From Erinaceus europaeus (Eukaryota > Chordata > Mammalia > Eulipotyphla > Erinaceidae), in the NCBI RefSeq assembly GCF_950295315.1, contig NW_026647189.1:124001-188000 (forward strand): a DNA stretch of 64,000 nucleotides, written 5' to 3'. Positions 31,253-44,833 of the stretch are shown piece by piece; within the stretch, counting starts at the first letter, position 1; the number at the start of each line of letters is the position of its first letter. Below the pieces are notes generated by a model. The model saw only the letters and a list, made by a program, of their open reading frames with translations, had not been told where the DNA came from and searched no databases. The translations under genes and the position numbers were made by a program.

Positions 31253-33967
31253 TTGCCAGTCAAAGGTCTGCACAGCGCACTAGGGATTGGGCGGCCTGAG
31301 ACCCAAATGTTACATTGTAGATGGACTGTTTGCAGTTCTTGCTCCCCAGGACATTGGACTGTCTCAACTCCCTCCCCTACAGCATGAAAAAAAGACTCTT
31401 GACAACCTTGGAGCAACTGGAGTGGGGGCGAGGGGAGCTGTTTGCATGTCCGCACTGCTCATGCCCAGGTGTCTGTGGGGGTCCGTGGCAGAGGCTGTAA
31501 GGGGGCTAGGGGGCAGAAGGAGACTGTTTGAGAGGCAGGCTGCAGGCAGGGGAGCCCAGGAGTGTGTGCAGGGCTGTGTGTGTGGGTGTGGTGGCAGGGC
31601 GTTAGGGCAGGTCCCCCTGCTGGATGGTGAGATGGCAGCTGGGCTGGCCCTGGGCCCTCAGGGCTGAAGGGCAGAAGCAGGGTGGCAGTAAAGTAGCGCA
31701 GGGAGGAACACAGTAGATGTTAGTTGGGAGCTGGGGGACAGAGGGTAAGGGGAAAGGGGGCATCCTTGAGGAGGGGTCAGGACTAGAGAATGGGGGCAGC
31801 TGGAGGCATGGAAGGTCCCAGGAATCAGGGACTGACAGGAACAGATTCCTACACCCCCCCCACTGGATAGAAGCTGCAGAAGCCAGAGCAGCAGCCCTGG
31901 CTTGCCTAGGCCAAGGGCCCTGAGTGAGTCCATCTGAGGATGAGGAAGAGGAGGAGGGGGTGGAGGAGGAGGAGGAGAAAGAGGAGGAGGAAGAGTAGGA
32001 AGAGGAGGAGGAGGAGGCGTAGGAGGAGGAGGAGGGGCAGGAGGGCAGCTGTCAGTAGGCAACGGGATTAATAGAGGCCTCCATTACGGAGGCATGTGTC
32101 CAGGCAGGCACCCACCAACCCTCAGGGGCAGCTCAGGGCACCCAGGGACTTGGTGTGGGTATCTCTGGGGCGGGGACTGTCAGTCAGTCAGCAAGACTGT
32201 GTGTCAGTGCACATGGTGGGACAGGGGCCTGGCGGACCTTGGTCCCCCGCCCTGGACTGTCAGATGCCAGCCCCATGCCCAGACACACACCAATCTGCAC
32301 ATAGCCCCTTGGCCCGGCCGACCAGCACCTGCTTTGGCCTGGGGCTCTGGCTCTGGTGGCTGGCCACCACCCCTCAGGTCAAGTTCAGCGTGGGGGTCAT
32401 GGCTGCTGGTCAACTGGATGGGCGGGGTCCCCATGGCCTAGCAACCACATGAGCCCTCTGTGATGTCCTAGCCCCTGGCAATCTGTGCTGGACACACTGG
32501 CACTGGGCAGCCCAACTGCCCTGCCACTAGGTCAGGCAACAGCGCCCTGACGCCTGGGCCCTGGCACAGAGGGACGGAAGGATGGGAAGACAGTGCTGAC
32601 CAACGACGGACCTCAGGGCTGGCAGCCAAGAGAAGACAGGTGGAGGTGCGCCCGGGATCCTGGGAGCCCAGGCCAGAGCTGCCTGCATGCCTGCCTGCCT
32701 TCCTGGATGTCCGTATGCTGCCTTTGTCCAGGTAGGTTTCTCAGGTCCCCTCCAATCCTGTCCTCTCCTGTCCTCTCCTGTCCTCACCATCCTCTCCCCT
32801 CTCCTCTCCTCCGCACTTTGCTTCTCTCCTTTGTCTGTCCTCTCTTCCAGGTGCCCTGCTCACCAGCTCCAGCACTTGTGATGCTTCTCCAGTGACAGCT
32901 GTTCGCAACCCCTTCCACCCCCTGCCTGCCCCTAATGTGACCCAGCTCACAGGGTCTCCGGCTCATCCCACCCAAACCCACACGCCCCAACACATTCCCT
33001 GGTTCAGACCCTCTGCCCTATTCAGCCAAACTGGGCCTTTGCAACCTACCTATGCATCCTTGTTTCTCCTCACCATTCAAGGAGAGATCTCCTTTTGTAC
33101 TTAGCTTGGTTGACTGGTGGATGGATGGATGGATGGATGGATGGATGGATGAATGGATGGATAGATGTATGGGTGGATGGATGGATGGATGGACAGGTCA
33201 ATGGATCGGTTTTGTAGAGGCAGAGTACCATATAGGGGTACTGGAGTCCGCTGGTGTCAGATCCCTAGTCAATGTCAAATGTAAAACATTAATTCATCAA
33301 TAACAAAAATGAATAAGCACCTAAATAAATAAATAAATAAATATAAAAACTGGGTTAAAAAATACATGGCGTCTTTGCCTTTCTGCATATGGAATGCTGT
33401 GAGGATCTTAACAAGGAAAGCATTGTCCTGATTAACCCATTTGAAGTCGTGGAATATTTCCTTTTCCTTTTTCTTTTTTTACTTTCTATTTTCTTGATTA
33501 TTCACTGGAATAAATAGACAGGAATTGAGAGGGAAGGGAGGTAGAGAGAGTTTGAGACACAGAGAGAGACAACTGCAGCACTTCCACACCACTTGTAAAG
33601 ATTTCCCCTGGCATGTGGGAACCAGGGTGTTGAAGCCCAGTCCTCCTGCATTGTAACATGAGTGCTTAACTGGGTGTGGCACCACCTGGTACCCTTGATG
33701 GGACACTTTTTTTTAGCAATGAAAAGAAATTCTCGTGGCAAGGTAATCAATAAATGAAGAAGTCAATAAAAGTGCATTTACATTAACTCAGTGGAAACAC
33801 ACAGGGACATATACGTCTCTGTTACCTGTATTACATCTTCATGTATGGATTGATTGCCTCAAGGGGTTATTGCCACAGCTGAGTGCCTACGCCACGAATA
33901 ATCCACAGCTCCTGCACTCCATTTGTTCCCCTTTCGCTGCCCTTGTTGCTTGGTCACTGTGGTGGTT

Positions 33968-34000
<33 letters not shown>

Positions 34001-34646
34001 ACTGACCTTGCATCTGACAGACACAAAAGGAGAGAGCAGAGGAAATACAGGGTGGGAGAGAAAGATAGAGCTCCTAAAGACCTGCTTCACCCCCTGTAAA
34101 GCGACTCCCCTGCAGGTGGCGGTCTGGGGGCCAGACCCCAAATCCTTCCACCTGTCCCCTCTATTCGTGAGCGCCACAAGCCCTTAACCCTCTGACATAC
34201 CGCCAAACCTCCCTGGATTTACTTTTGAAGGCAGTATCACCTGCCTCGTTTTGAATCCTCATTATCCTGAGGGTCAGTCCTGGAGACAGTGTCATGACAC
34301 GACACACGGAGATCTCTGTTATCAGAGAGCACCTGGAACAGCAGCTGGGGCTCTAGTGCCAGGGCAGGAGCAACTCCCCATCCACCTTCCACGGAGTCCA
34401 CCTGCCTGCAATTAGGTCCTTTTCCCTCCAAAAAAGATTTTTCCCTTTTTTCACTTTGAAACAGGCAGGAGACAGGTAACCCAGGCAGGGGGAAAAAAAA
34501 TAAAAAGCCTTTTTTTTTTTTTGCCGAAGTGAATGACCATCTTCTGGGAAGTATAGGTTTTGAACCTGAAAACTCTGTCTGTCTGTCTCTTAGTCCACAG
34601 AAAGAGCCACTAGCCCAGCCAGATCTCACGCTCAGATGGGGTGTTT
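31253..34646 (+). repeat. Array unit 7 (type B)
   Basis: Length 3394 bp. Markers: TACATTG, GAGAATGGGGGC, GCTGGACACAC, CGCCCTGACGCC, GACCAACGACGG, and CACTTCCACACC in the first SINE. It is matched by unit 12 except for GAGAATGG versus GAGAGTGG. Confidence 0.95.
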
Positions 34647-37600
34647 TTGCCAGTCAAAGGTCTGCACAGCGCACTAGGGATTGGGCGGCCTGAGACCCAA
34701 ATGTTACATTGTAGATGGACTGTTTGCAGTTCTTGCTCCCCAGGACATTGGACTGTCTCAACTCCCTCCCCTACAGCATGAAAAAAAGACTCTTGACAAC
34801 CTTGGAGCAACTGGAGTGGGGGCGAGGGGAGCTGTTTGCATGTCCGCACTGCTCATGCCCAGGTGTCTGTGGGGGTCCGTGGCAGAGGCTGTAAGGGGGC
34901 TAGGGGGCAGAAGGAGACTGTTTGAGAGGCAGGCTGCAGGCAGGGGAGCCCAGGAGTGTGTGCAGGGCTGTGTGTGTGGGTGTGGTGGCAGGGCGTTAGG
35001 GCAGGTCCCCCTGCTGGATGGTGAGATGGCAGCTGGGTTGGCCCTGGGCCCTCAGGGCTGAAGGGCAGAAGCAGGGTGGCAGTAAAGTAGCGCAGGGAGG
35101 AACACAGTAGATGTTAGTTGGGAGCTGGGGGACAGAGGGTAAGGGGAAAGGGGGCATCCTTGAGGAGGGGTCAGGACTAGAGAGTGGGGGCAGCTGGAGG
35201 CATGGAAGGTCCCAGGAATCAGGGACTGACAGGAACAGATTCCTACACCCCCCCCACTGGAGAGAAGCTGCAGAAGCCAGAGCAGCAGCCCTGGCTTGCC
35301 TAGGCCAAGGGCCCTGAGTGAGTCCATCTGAGGATGAGGAAGAGGAGGAGGGGGTGGAGGAGGAGGAGGAGAAAGAGGAGGAGGAAGAGTAGGAAGAGGA
35401 GGAGGAGGAGGCGTAGGAGGAGGAGGAGGGGCAGGAGGGCAGCTGTCAGTAGGCAACGGGATTAATAGAGGCCTCCATTACGGAGGCATGTGTCCAGGCA
35501 GGCACCCACCAACCCTCAGGGGCAGCTCAGGGCACCCAGGGACTTGGTGTGGGTATCTCTGGGGCGGGGACTGTCAGTCAGTCAGCAAGACTGTGTGTCA
35601 GTGCACATGGTGGGACAGGGGCCTGGCGGACCTTGGTCCCCCGCCCTGGACTGTCAGATGCCAGCCCCATGCCCAGACACACACCAATCTGCACATAGCC
35701 CCTTGGCCCGGCCGACCAGCACCTGCTTTGGCCTGGGGCTCTGGCTCTGGTGGCTGGCCACCACCCCTCAGGTCAAGTTCAGCGTGGGGGTCATGGCTGC
35801 TGGTCAACTGGATGGGCGGGGTCCCCATGGCCTAGCAACCACATGAGCCCTCTGTGATGTCCTAGCCCCTGGCAATCTGTGCTGGCCACACTGGCACTGG
35901 GCAGCCCAACTGCCCTGCCACTAGGTCAGGCAACAGCGCCCTGACGCCTGGGCCCTGGCACAGAGGGACGGAAGGATGGGAAGACAGTGCTGACCGACGA
36001 GGGACCTCAGGGCTGGCAGCCAAGAGAAGACAGGTGGAGGTGCGCCCGGGATCCTGGGAGCCCAGGCCAGAGCTGCCTGCATGCCTGCCTGCCTTCCTGG
36101 ATGTCCGTATGCTGCCTTTGTCCAGGTAGGTTTCTCAGGTCCCCTCCAATCCTGTCCTCTCCTGTCCTCTCCTGTCCTCACCATCCTCTCCCCTCTCCTC
36201 TCCTCCGCACTTTGCTTCTCTCCTTTGTCTGTCCTCTCTTCCAGGTGCCCTGCTCACCAGCTCCAGCACTTGTGATGCTTCTCCAGTGACAGCTGTTCGC
36301 AACCCCTTCCACCCCCTGCCTGCCCCTCATGTGACCCAGCTCACAGGGTCTCCGGCTCATCCCACCCAAACCCACACGCCCCAACACATTCCCTGGTTCA
36401 GACCCTCTGCCCTATTCAGCCAAACTGGGCCTTTGCAACCTACCTATGCATCCTTGTTTCTCCTCACCATTCAAGGAGAGATCTCCTTTTGTACTTAGCT
36501 TGGTTGACTGGTGGATGGATGGATGGATGGATGGATGGATGGATGAATGGATGGATAGATGTATGGGTGGATGGATGGATGGATGGACAGGTCAATGGAT
36601 CGGTTTTGTAGAGGCAGAGTACCATATAGGGGTACTGGAGTCCGCTGGTGTCAGATCCCTAGTCAATGTCAAATGTAAAACATTAATTCATCAATAACAA
36701 AAATGAATAAGCACCTAAATAAATAAATAAATAAATATAAAAACTGGGTTAAAAAATACATGGCGTCTTTGCCTTTCTGCATATGGAATGCTGTGAGGAT
36801 CTTAACAAGGAAAGCATTGTCCTGATTAACCCATTTGAAGTCGTGGAATATTTCCTTTTCCTTTTTCTTTTTTTACTTTCTATTTTCTTGATTATTCACT
36901 GGAATAAATAGACAGGAATTGAGAGGGAAGGGAGGTAGAGAGAGTTTGAGACACAGAGAGAGACAACTGCAGCACTTCCGCACCACTTGTAAAGATTTCC
37001 CCTGGCATGTGGGAACCAGGGTGTTGAAGCCCAGTCCTCCTGCATTGTAACATGAGTGCTTAACTGGGTGTGGCACCACCTGGTACCCTTGATGGGACAC
37101 TTTTTTTTAGCAATGAAAAGAAATTCTCGTGGCAAGGTAATCAATAAATGAAGAAGTCAATAAAAGTGCATTTACATTAACTCAGTGGAAACACACAGGG
37201 ACATATACGTCTCTGTTACCTGTATTACATCTTCATGTATGGATTGATTGCCTCAAGGGGTTATTGCCACAGCTGAGTGCCTACGCCACGAATAATCCAC
37301 AGCTCCTGCACTCCATTTGTTCCCCTTTCGCTGCCCTTGTTGCTTGGTCACTGTGGTGGTTATTGTTGTTGTTGTTGTTGTTGTTGTTGTTACTGACCTT
37401 GCATCTGACAGACACAAAAGGAGAGAGCAGAGGAAATACAGGGTGGGAGAGAAAGATAGAGCTCCTAAAGACCTGCTTCACCCCCTGTAAAGCGACTCCC
37501 CTGCAGGTGGCGGTCTGGGGGCCAGACCCCAAATCCTTCCACCTGTCCCCTCTATTCGTGAGCGCCACAAGCCCTTAACCCTCTGACATACCGCCAAACC

Positions 37601-38037
37601 TCCCTGGATTTACTTTTGAAGGCAGTATCACCTGCCTCGTTTTGAATCCTCATTATCCTGAGGGTCAGTCCTGGAGACAGTGTCATGACACGACACACGG
37701 AGATCTCTGTTATCAGAGAGCACCTGGAACAGCAGCTGGGGCTCTAGTGCCAGGGCAGGAGCAACTCCCCATCCACCTTCCACGGAGTCCACCTGCCTGC
37801 AATTAGGTCCTTTTCCCTCCAAAAAAGATTTTTCCCTTTTTTCACTTTGAAACAGGCAGGAGACAGGTAACCCAGGCAGGGGGAAAAAAAATAAAAAGCC
37901 TTTTTTTTTTTTTGCCGAAGTGAATGACCATCTTCTGGGAAGTATAGGTTTTGAACCTGAAAACTCTGTCTGTCTGTCTCTTAGTCCACAGAAAGAGCCA
38001 CTAGCCCAGCCAGATCTCACGCTCAGATGGGGTGTTT
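34647..38037 (+). repeat. Array unit 8 (type C)
   Basis: Length 3391 bp. Markers: CAGCTGGGTTGGCC, GGAGAGAAGC, GCTGGCCACAC, CGCCCTGACGCC, GACCGACGAGG and CCCCTCATGTGACC. The same combination returns in unit 13, apart from the T-run at the unit end. Confidence 0.95.
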
Positions 38038-40760
38038 TTGCCAGTCAAAGGTCTGCACAGCGCACTAGGGATTGGGCGGCCTGAGACCCAAATGTTCCAT
38101 TGTAGATGGACTGTTTGCAGTTCTTGCTCCCCAGGACATTGGACTGTCTCAACTCCCTCCCCTACAGCATGAAAAAAAGACTCTTGACAACCTTGGAGCA
38201 ACTGGAGTGGGGGCGAGGGGAGCTGTTTGCATGTCCGCACTGCTCATGCCCAGGTGTCTGTGGGGGTCCGTGGCAGAGGCTGTAAGGGGGCTAGGGGGCA
38301 GAAGGAGACTGTTTGAGAGGCAGGCTGCAGGCAGGGGAGCCCAGGAGTGTGTGCAGGGCTGTGTGTGTGGGTGTGGTGGCAGGGCGTTAGGGCAGGTCCC
38401 CCTGCTGGATGGTGAGATGGCAGCTGGGCTGGCCCTGGGCCCTCAGGGCTGAAGGGCAGAAGCAGGGTGGCAGTAAAGTAGCGCAGGGAGGAACACAGTA
38501 GATGTTAGTTGGGAGCTGGGGGACAGAGGGTAAGGGGAAAGGGGGCATCCTTGAGGAGGGGTCAGGACTAGAGAATGGGGGCAGCTGGAGGCATGGAAGG
38601 TCCCAGGAATCAGGGACTGACAGGAACAGATTCCTACACCCCCCCCACTGGATAGAAGCTGCAGAAGCCAGAGCAGCAGCCCTGGCTTGCCTAGGCCAAG
38701 GGCCCTGAGTGAGTCCATCTGAGGATGAGGAAGAGGAGGAGGGGGTGGAGGAGGAGGAGGAGAAAGAGGAGGAGGAAGAGTAGGAAGAGGAGGAGGAGGA
38801 GGCGTAGGAGGAGGAGGAGGGGCAGGAGGGCAGCTGTCAGTAGGCAACGGGATTAATAGAGGCCTCCATTACGGAGGCATGTGTCCAGGCAGGCACCCAC
38901 CAACCCTCAGGGGCAGCTCAGGGCACCCAGGGACTTGGTGTGGGTATCTCTGGGGCGGGGACTGTCAGTCAGTCAGCAAGACTGTGTGTCAGTGCACATG
39001 GTGGGACAGGGGCCTGGCGGACCTTGGTCCCCCGCCCTGGACTGTCAGATGCCAGCCCCATGCCCAGACACACACCAATCTGCACATAGCCCCTTGGCCC
39101 GGCCGACCAGCACCTGCTTTGGCCTGGGGCTCTGGCTCTGGTGGCTGGCCACCACCCCTCAGGTCAAGTTCAGCGTGGGGGTCATGGCTGCTGGTCAACT
39201 GGATGGGCGGGGTCCCCATGGCCTAGCAACCACATGAGCCCTCTGTGATGTCCTAGCCCCTGGCAATCTGTGCTGGACACACTGGCACTGGGCAGCCCAA
39301 CTGCCCTGCCACTAGGTCAGGCAACAGCGCCCAGACGCCTGGGCCCTGGCACAGAGGGACGGAAGGATGGGAAGACAGTGCTGACCGAAGAGGGACCTCA
39401 GGGCTGGCAGCCAAGAGAAGACAGGTGGAGGTGCGCCCGGGATCCTGGGAGCCCAGGCCAGAGCTGCCTGCATGCCTGCCTGCCTTCCTGGATGTCCGTA
39501 TGCTGCCTTTGTCCAGGTAGGTTTCTCAGGTCCCCTCCAATCCTGTCCTCTCCTGTCCTCTCCTGTCCTCACCATCCTCTCCCCTCTCCTCTCCTCCGCA
39601 CTTTGCTTCTCTCCTTTGTCTGTCCTCTCTTCCAGGTGCCCTGCTCACCAGCTCCAGCACTTGTGATGCTTCTCCAGTGACAGCTGTTCGCAACCCCTTC
39701 CACCCCCTGCCTGCCCCTAATGTGACCCAGCTCACAGGGTCTCCGGCTCATCCCACCCAAACCCACACGCCCCAACACATTCCCTGGTTCAGACCCTCTG
39801 CCCTATTCAGCCAAACTGGGCCTTTGCAACCTACCTATGCATCCTTGTTTCTCCTCACCATTCAAGGAGAGATCTCCTTTTGTACTTAGCTTGGTTGACT
39901 GGTGGATGGATGGATGGATGGATGGATGGATGGATGGATGGATGAATGGATGGATAGATGTATGGGTGGATGGATGGATGGATGGACAGGTCAATGGATC
40001 GGTTTTGTAGAGGCAGAGTACCATATAGGGGTACTGGAGTCCGCTGGTGTCAGATCCCTAGTCAATGTCAAATGTAAAACATTAATTCATCAATAACAAA
40101 AATGAATAAGCACCTAAATAAATAAATAAATAAATATAAAAACTGGGTTAAAAAATACATGGCGTCTTTGCCTTTCTGCATATGGAATGCTGTGAGGATC
40201 TTAACAAGGAAAGCATTGTCCTGATTAACCCATTTGAAGTCGTAGAATATTTCCTTTTCCTTTTTCTTTTTTTACTTTCTATTTTCTTGATTATTCACTG
40301 GAATAAATAGACAGGATTTGAGAGGGAAGGGAGGTAGAGAGAGTTTGAGACACAGAGAGAGACAACTGCAGCACTTCCGCACCACTTGTAAAGATTTCCC
40401 CTGGCATGTGGGAACCAGGGTGTTGAAGCCCAGTCCTCCTGCATTGTAACATGAGTGCTTAACTGGGTGTGGCACCACCTGGTACCCTTGATGGGACACT
40501 TTTTTTTAGCAATGAAAAGAAATTCTCGTGGCAAGGTAATCAATAAATGAAGAAGTCAATAAAAGTGCATTTACATTAACTCAGTGGAAACACACAGGGA
40601 CATATACGTCTCTGTTACCTGTATTACATCTTCATGTATGGATTGATTGCCTCAAGGGGTTATTGCCACAGCTGAGTGCCTACGCCACGAATAATCCACA
40701 GCTCCTGCACTCCATTTGTTCCCCTTTCGCTGCCCTTGTTGCTTGGTCACTGTGGTGGTT

Positions 40761-40793
<33 letters not shown>

Positions 40794-41442
40794 ACTGACC
40801 TTGCATCTGACAGACACAAAAGGAGAGAGCAGAGGAAATACAGGGTGGGAGAGAAAGATAGAGCTCCTAAAGACCTGCTTCACCCCCTGTAAAGCGACTC
40901 CCCTGCAGGTGGCGGTCTGGGGGCCAGACCCCAAATCCTTACACCTGTCCCCTCTATTCGTGAGCGCCACAAGCCCTTAACCCTCTGACATACCGCCAAA
41001 CCTCCCTGGATTTACTTTTGAAGGCAGTATCACCTGCCTCGTTTTGAATCCTCATTATCCTGAGGGTCAGTCCTGGAGACAGTGTCATGACACGACACAC
41101 GGAGATCTCTGTTATCAGAGAGCACCTGGAACAGCAGCTGGGGCTCTAGTGCCAGGGCAGGAGCAACTCCCCATCCACCTTCCACGGAGTCCACCTGCCT
41201 GCAATTAGGTCCTTTTCCCTCCAAAAAAGATTTTTCCCTTTTTTCACTTTGAAACAGGCAGGAGACAGGTAACCCAGGCAGGGGGAAAAAAAATAAAAAG
41301 CCTTTTTTTTTTTTTTTTACCGAAGTGAATGACCATCTTCTGGGAAGTATAGGTTTTGAACCTGAAAACTCTGTCTGTCTGTCTCTTAGTCCACAGAAAG
41401 AGCCACTAGCCCAGCCAGATCTCACGCTCAGATGGGGTGTTT
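38038..41442 (+). repeat. Array unit 9 (type A)
   Basis: Length 3405 bp, equal to unit 11 and agreeing with it at every marker checked, including the GGAT count and a T16 run at the end. Confidence 0.95.
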
Positions 41443-44400
41443 TTGCCAGTCAAAGGTCTGCACAGCGCACTAGGGATTGGGCGGCCTGAGACCCAAATGT
41501 TACATTGTAGATGGACTGTTTGCAGTTCTTGCTCCCCAGGACATTGGACTGTCTCAACTCCCTCCCCTACAGCATGAAAAAAAGACTCTTGACAACCTTG
41601 GAGCAACTGGAGTGGGGGCGAGGGGAGCTGTTTGCATGTCCGCACTGCTCATGCCCAGGTGTCTGTGGGGGTCCGTGGCAGAGGCTGTAAGGGGGCTAGG
41701 GGGCAGAAGGAGACTGTTTGAGAGGCAGGCTGCAGGCAGGGGAGCCCAGGAGTGTGTGCAGGGCTGTGTGTGTGGGTGTGGTGGCAGGGCGTTAGGGCAG
41801 GTCCCCCTGCTGGATGGTGAGATGGCAGCTGGGCTGGCCCTGGGCCCTCAGGGCTGAAGGGCAGAAGCAGGGTGGCAGTAAAGTAGCGCAGGGAGGAACA
41901 CAGTAGATGTTAGTTGGGAGCTGGGGGACAGAGGGTAAGGGGAAAGGGGGCATCCTTGAGGAGGGGTCAGGACTAGAGAGTGGGGGCAGCTGGAGGCATG
42001 GAAGGTCCCAGGAATCAGGGACTGACAGGAACAGATTCCTACACCCCCCCCACTGGATAGAAGCTGCAGAAGCCAGAGCAGCAGCCCTGGCTTGCCTAGG
42101 CCAAGGGCCCTGAGTGAGTCCATCTGAGGATGAGGAAGAGGAGGAGGGGGTGGAGGAGGAGGAGGAGAAAGAGGAGGAGGAAGAGTAGGAAGAGGAGGAG
42201 GAGGAGGCGTAGGAGGAGGAGGAGGGGCAGGAGGGCAGCTGTCAGTAGGCAACGGGATTAATAGAGGCCTCCATTACGGAGGCATGTGTCCAGGCAGGCA
42301 CCCACCAACCCTCAGGGGCAGCTCAGGGCACCCAGGGACTTGGTGTGGGTATCTCTGGGGCGGGGACTGTCAGTCAGTCAGCAAGACTGTGTGTCAGTGC
42401 ACATGGTGGGACAGGGGCCTGGCGGACCTTGGTCCCCCGCCCTGGACTGTCAGATGCCAGCCCCATGCCCAGACACACACCAATCTGCACATAGCCCCTT
42501 GGCCCGGCCGACCAGCACCTGCTTTGGCCTGGGGCTCTGGCTCTGGTGGCTGGCCACCACCCCTCAGGTCAAGTTCAGCGTGGGGGTCATGGCTGCTGGT
42601 CAACTGGATGGGCGGGGTCCCCATGGCCTAGCAACCACATGAGCCCTCTGTGATGTCCTAGCCCCTGGCAATCTGTGCTGGCCACACTGGCACTGGGCAG
42701 CCCAACTGCCCTGCCACTAGGTCAGGCAACAGCGCCCTGACGCCTGGGCCCTGGCACAGAGGGACGGAAGGATGGGAAGACAGTGCTGACCGACGAGGGA
42801 CCTCAGGGCTGGCAGCCAAGAGAAGACAGGTGGAGGTGCGCCCGGGATCCTGGGAGCCCAGGCCAGAGCTGCCTGCATGCCTGCCTGCCTTCCTGGATGT
42901 CCGTATGCTGCCTTTGTCCAGGTAGGTTTCTCAGGTCCCCTCCAATCCTGTCCTCTCCTGTCCTCTCCTGTCCTCACCATCCTCTCCCCTCTCCTCTCCT
43001 CCGCACTTTGCTTCTCTCCTTTGTCTGTCCTCTCTTCCAGGTGCCCTGCTCACCAGCTCCAGCACTTGTGATGCTTCTCCAGTGACAGCTGTTCGCAACC
43101 CCTTCCACCCCCTGCCTGCCCCTCATGTGACCCAGCTCACAGGGTCTCCGGCTCATCCCACCCAAACCCACACGCCCCAACACATTCCCTGGTTCAGACC
43201 CTCTGCCCTATTCAGCCAAACTGGGCCTTTGCAACCTACCTATGCATCCTTGTTTCTCCTCACCATTCAAGGAGAGATCTCCTTTTGTACTTAGCTTGGT
43301 TGACTGGTGGATGGATGGATGGATGGATGGATGGATGGATGAATGGATGGATAGATGTATGGGTGGATGGATGGATGGATGGACAGGTCAATGGATCGGT
43401 TTTGTAGAGGCAGAGTACCATATAGGGGTACTGGAGTCCGCTGGTGTCAGATCCCTAGTCAATGTCAAATGTAAAACATTAATTCATCAATAACAAAAAT
43501 GAATAAGCACCTAAATAAATAAATAAATAAATATAAAAACTGGGTTAAAAAATACATGGCGTCTTTGCCTTTCTGCATATGGAATGCTGTGAGGATCTTA
43601 ACAAGGAAAGCATTGTCCTGATTAACCCATTTGAAGTCGTGGAATATTTCCTTTTCCTTTTTCTTTTTTTACTTTCTATTTTCTTGATTATTCACTGGAA
43701 TAAATAGACAGGAATTGAGAGGGAAGGGAGGTAGAGAGAGTTTGAGACACAGAGAGAGACAACTGCAGCACTTCCGCACCACTTGTAAAGATTTCCCCTG
43801 GCATGTGGGAACCAGGGTGTTGAAGCCCAGTCCTCCTGCATTGTAACATGAGTGCTTAACTGGGTGTGGCACCACCTGGTACCCTTGATGGGACACTTTT
43901 TTTTAGCAATGAAAAGAAATTCTCGTGGCAAGGTAATCAATAAATGAAGAAGTCAATAAAAGTGCATTTACATTAACTCAGTGGAAACACACAGGGACAT
44001 ATACGTCTCTGTTACCTGTATTACATCTTCATGTATGGATTGATTGCCTCAAGGGGTTATTGCCACAGCTGAGTGCCTACGCCACGAATAATCCACAGCT
44101 CCTGCACTCCATTTGTTCCCCTTTCGCTGCCCTTGTTGCTTGGTCACTGTGGTGGTTATTGTTGTTGTTGTTGTTGTTGTTGTTGTTACTGACCTTGCAT
44201 CTGACAGACACAAAAGGAGAGAGCAGAGGAAATACAGGGTGGGAGAGAAAGATAGAGCTCCTAAAGACCTGCTTCACCCCCTGTAAAGCGACTCCCCTGC
44301 AGGTGGCGGTCTGGGGGCCAGACCCCAAATCCTTCCACCTGTCCCCTCTATTCGTGAGCGCCACAAGCCCTTAACCCTCTGACATACCGCCAAACCTCCC

Positions 44401-44833
44401 TGGATTTACTTTTGAAGGCAGTATCACCTGCCTCGTTTTGAATCCTCATTATCCTGAGGGTCAGTCCTGGAGACAGTGTCATGACACGACACACGGAGAT
44501 CTCTGTTATCAGAGAGCACCTGGAACAGCAGCTGGGGCTCTAGTGCCAGGGCAGGAGCAACTCCCCATCCACCTTCCACGGAGTCCACCTGCCTGCAATT
44601 AGGTCCTTTTCCCTCCAAAAAAGATTTTTCCCTTTTTTCACTTTGAAACAGGCAGGAGACAGGTAACCCAGGCAGGGGGAAAAAAAATAAAAAGCCTTTT
44701 TTTTTTTTTGCCGAAGTGAATGACCATCTTCTGGGAAGTATAGGTTTTGAACCTGAAAACTCTGTCTGTCTGTCTCTTAGTCCACAGAAAGAGCCACTAG
44801 CCCAGCCAGATCTCACGCTCAGATGGGGTGTTT
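41443..44833 (+). repeat. Array unit 10 (type C-like mosaic)
   Basis: Length 3391 bp. The second half matches unit 8 (GCTGGCCACAC, CCCCTCATGTGACC, GCCGAAG end). The first half has GGATAGAAGC and CAGCTGGGCTGGCC as in unit 12. It looks like a recombinant of B and C types. Confidence 0.95.
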
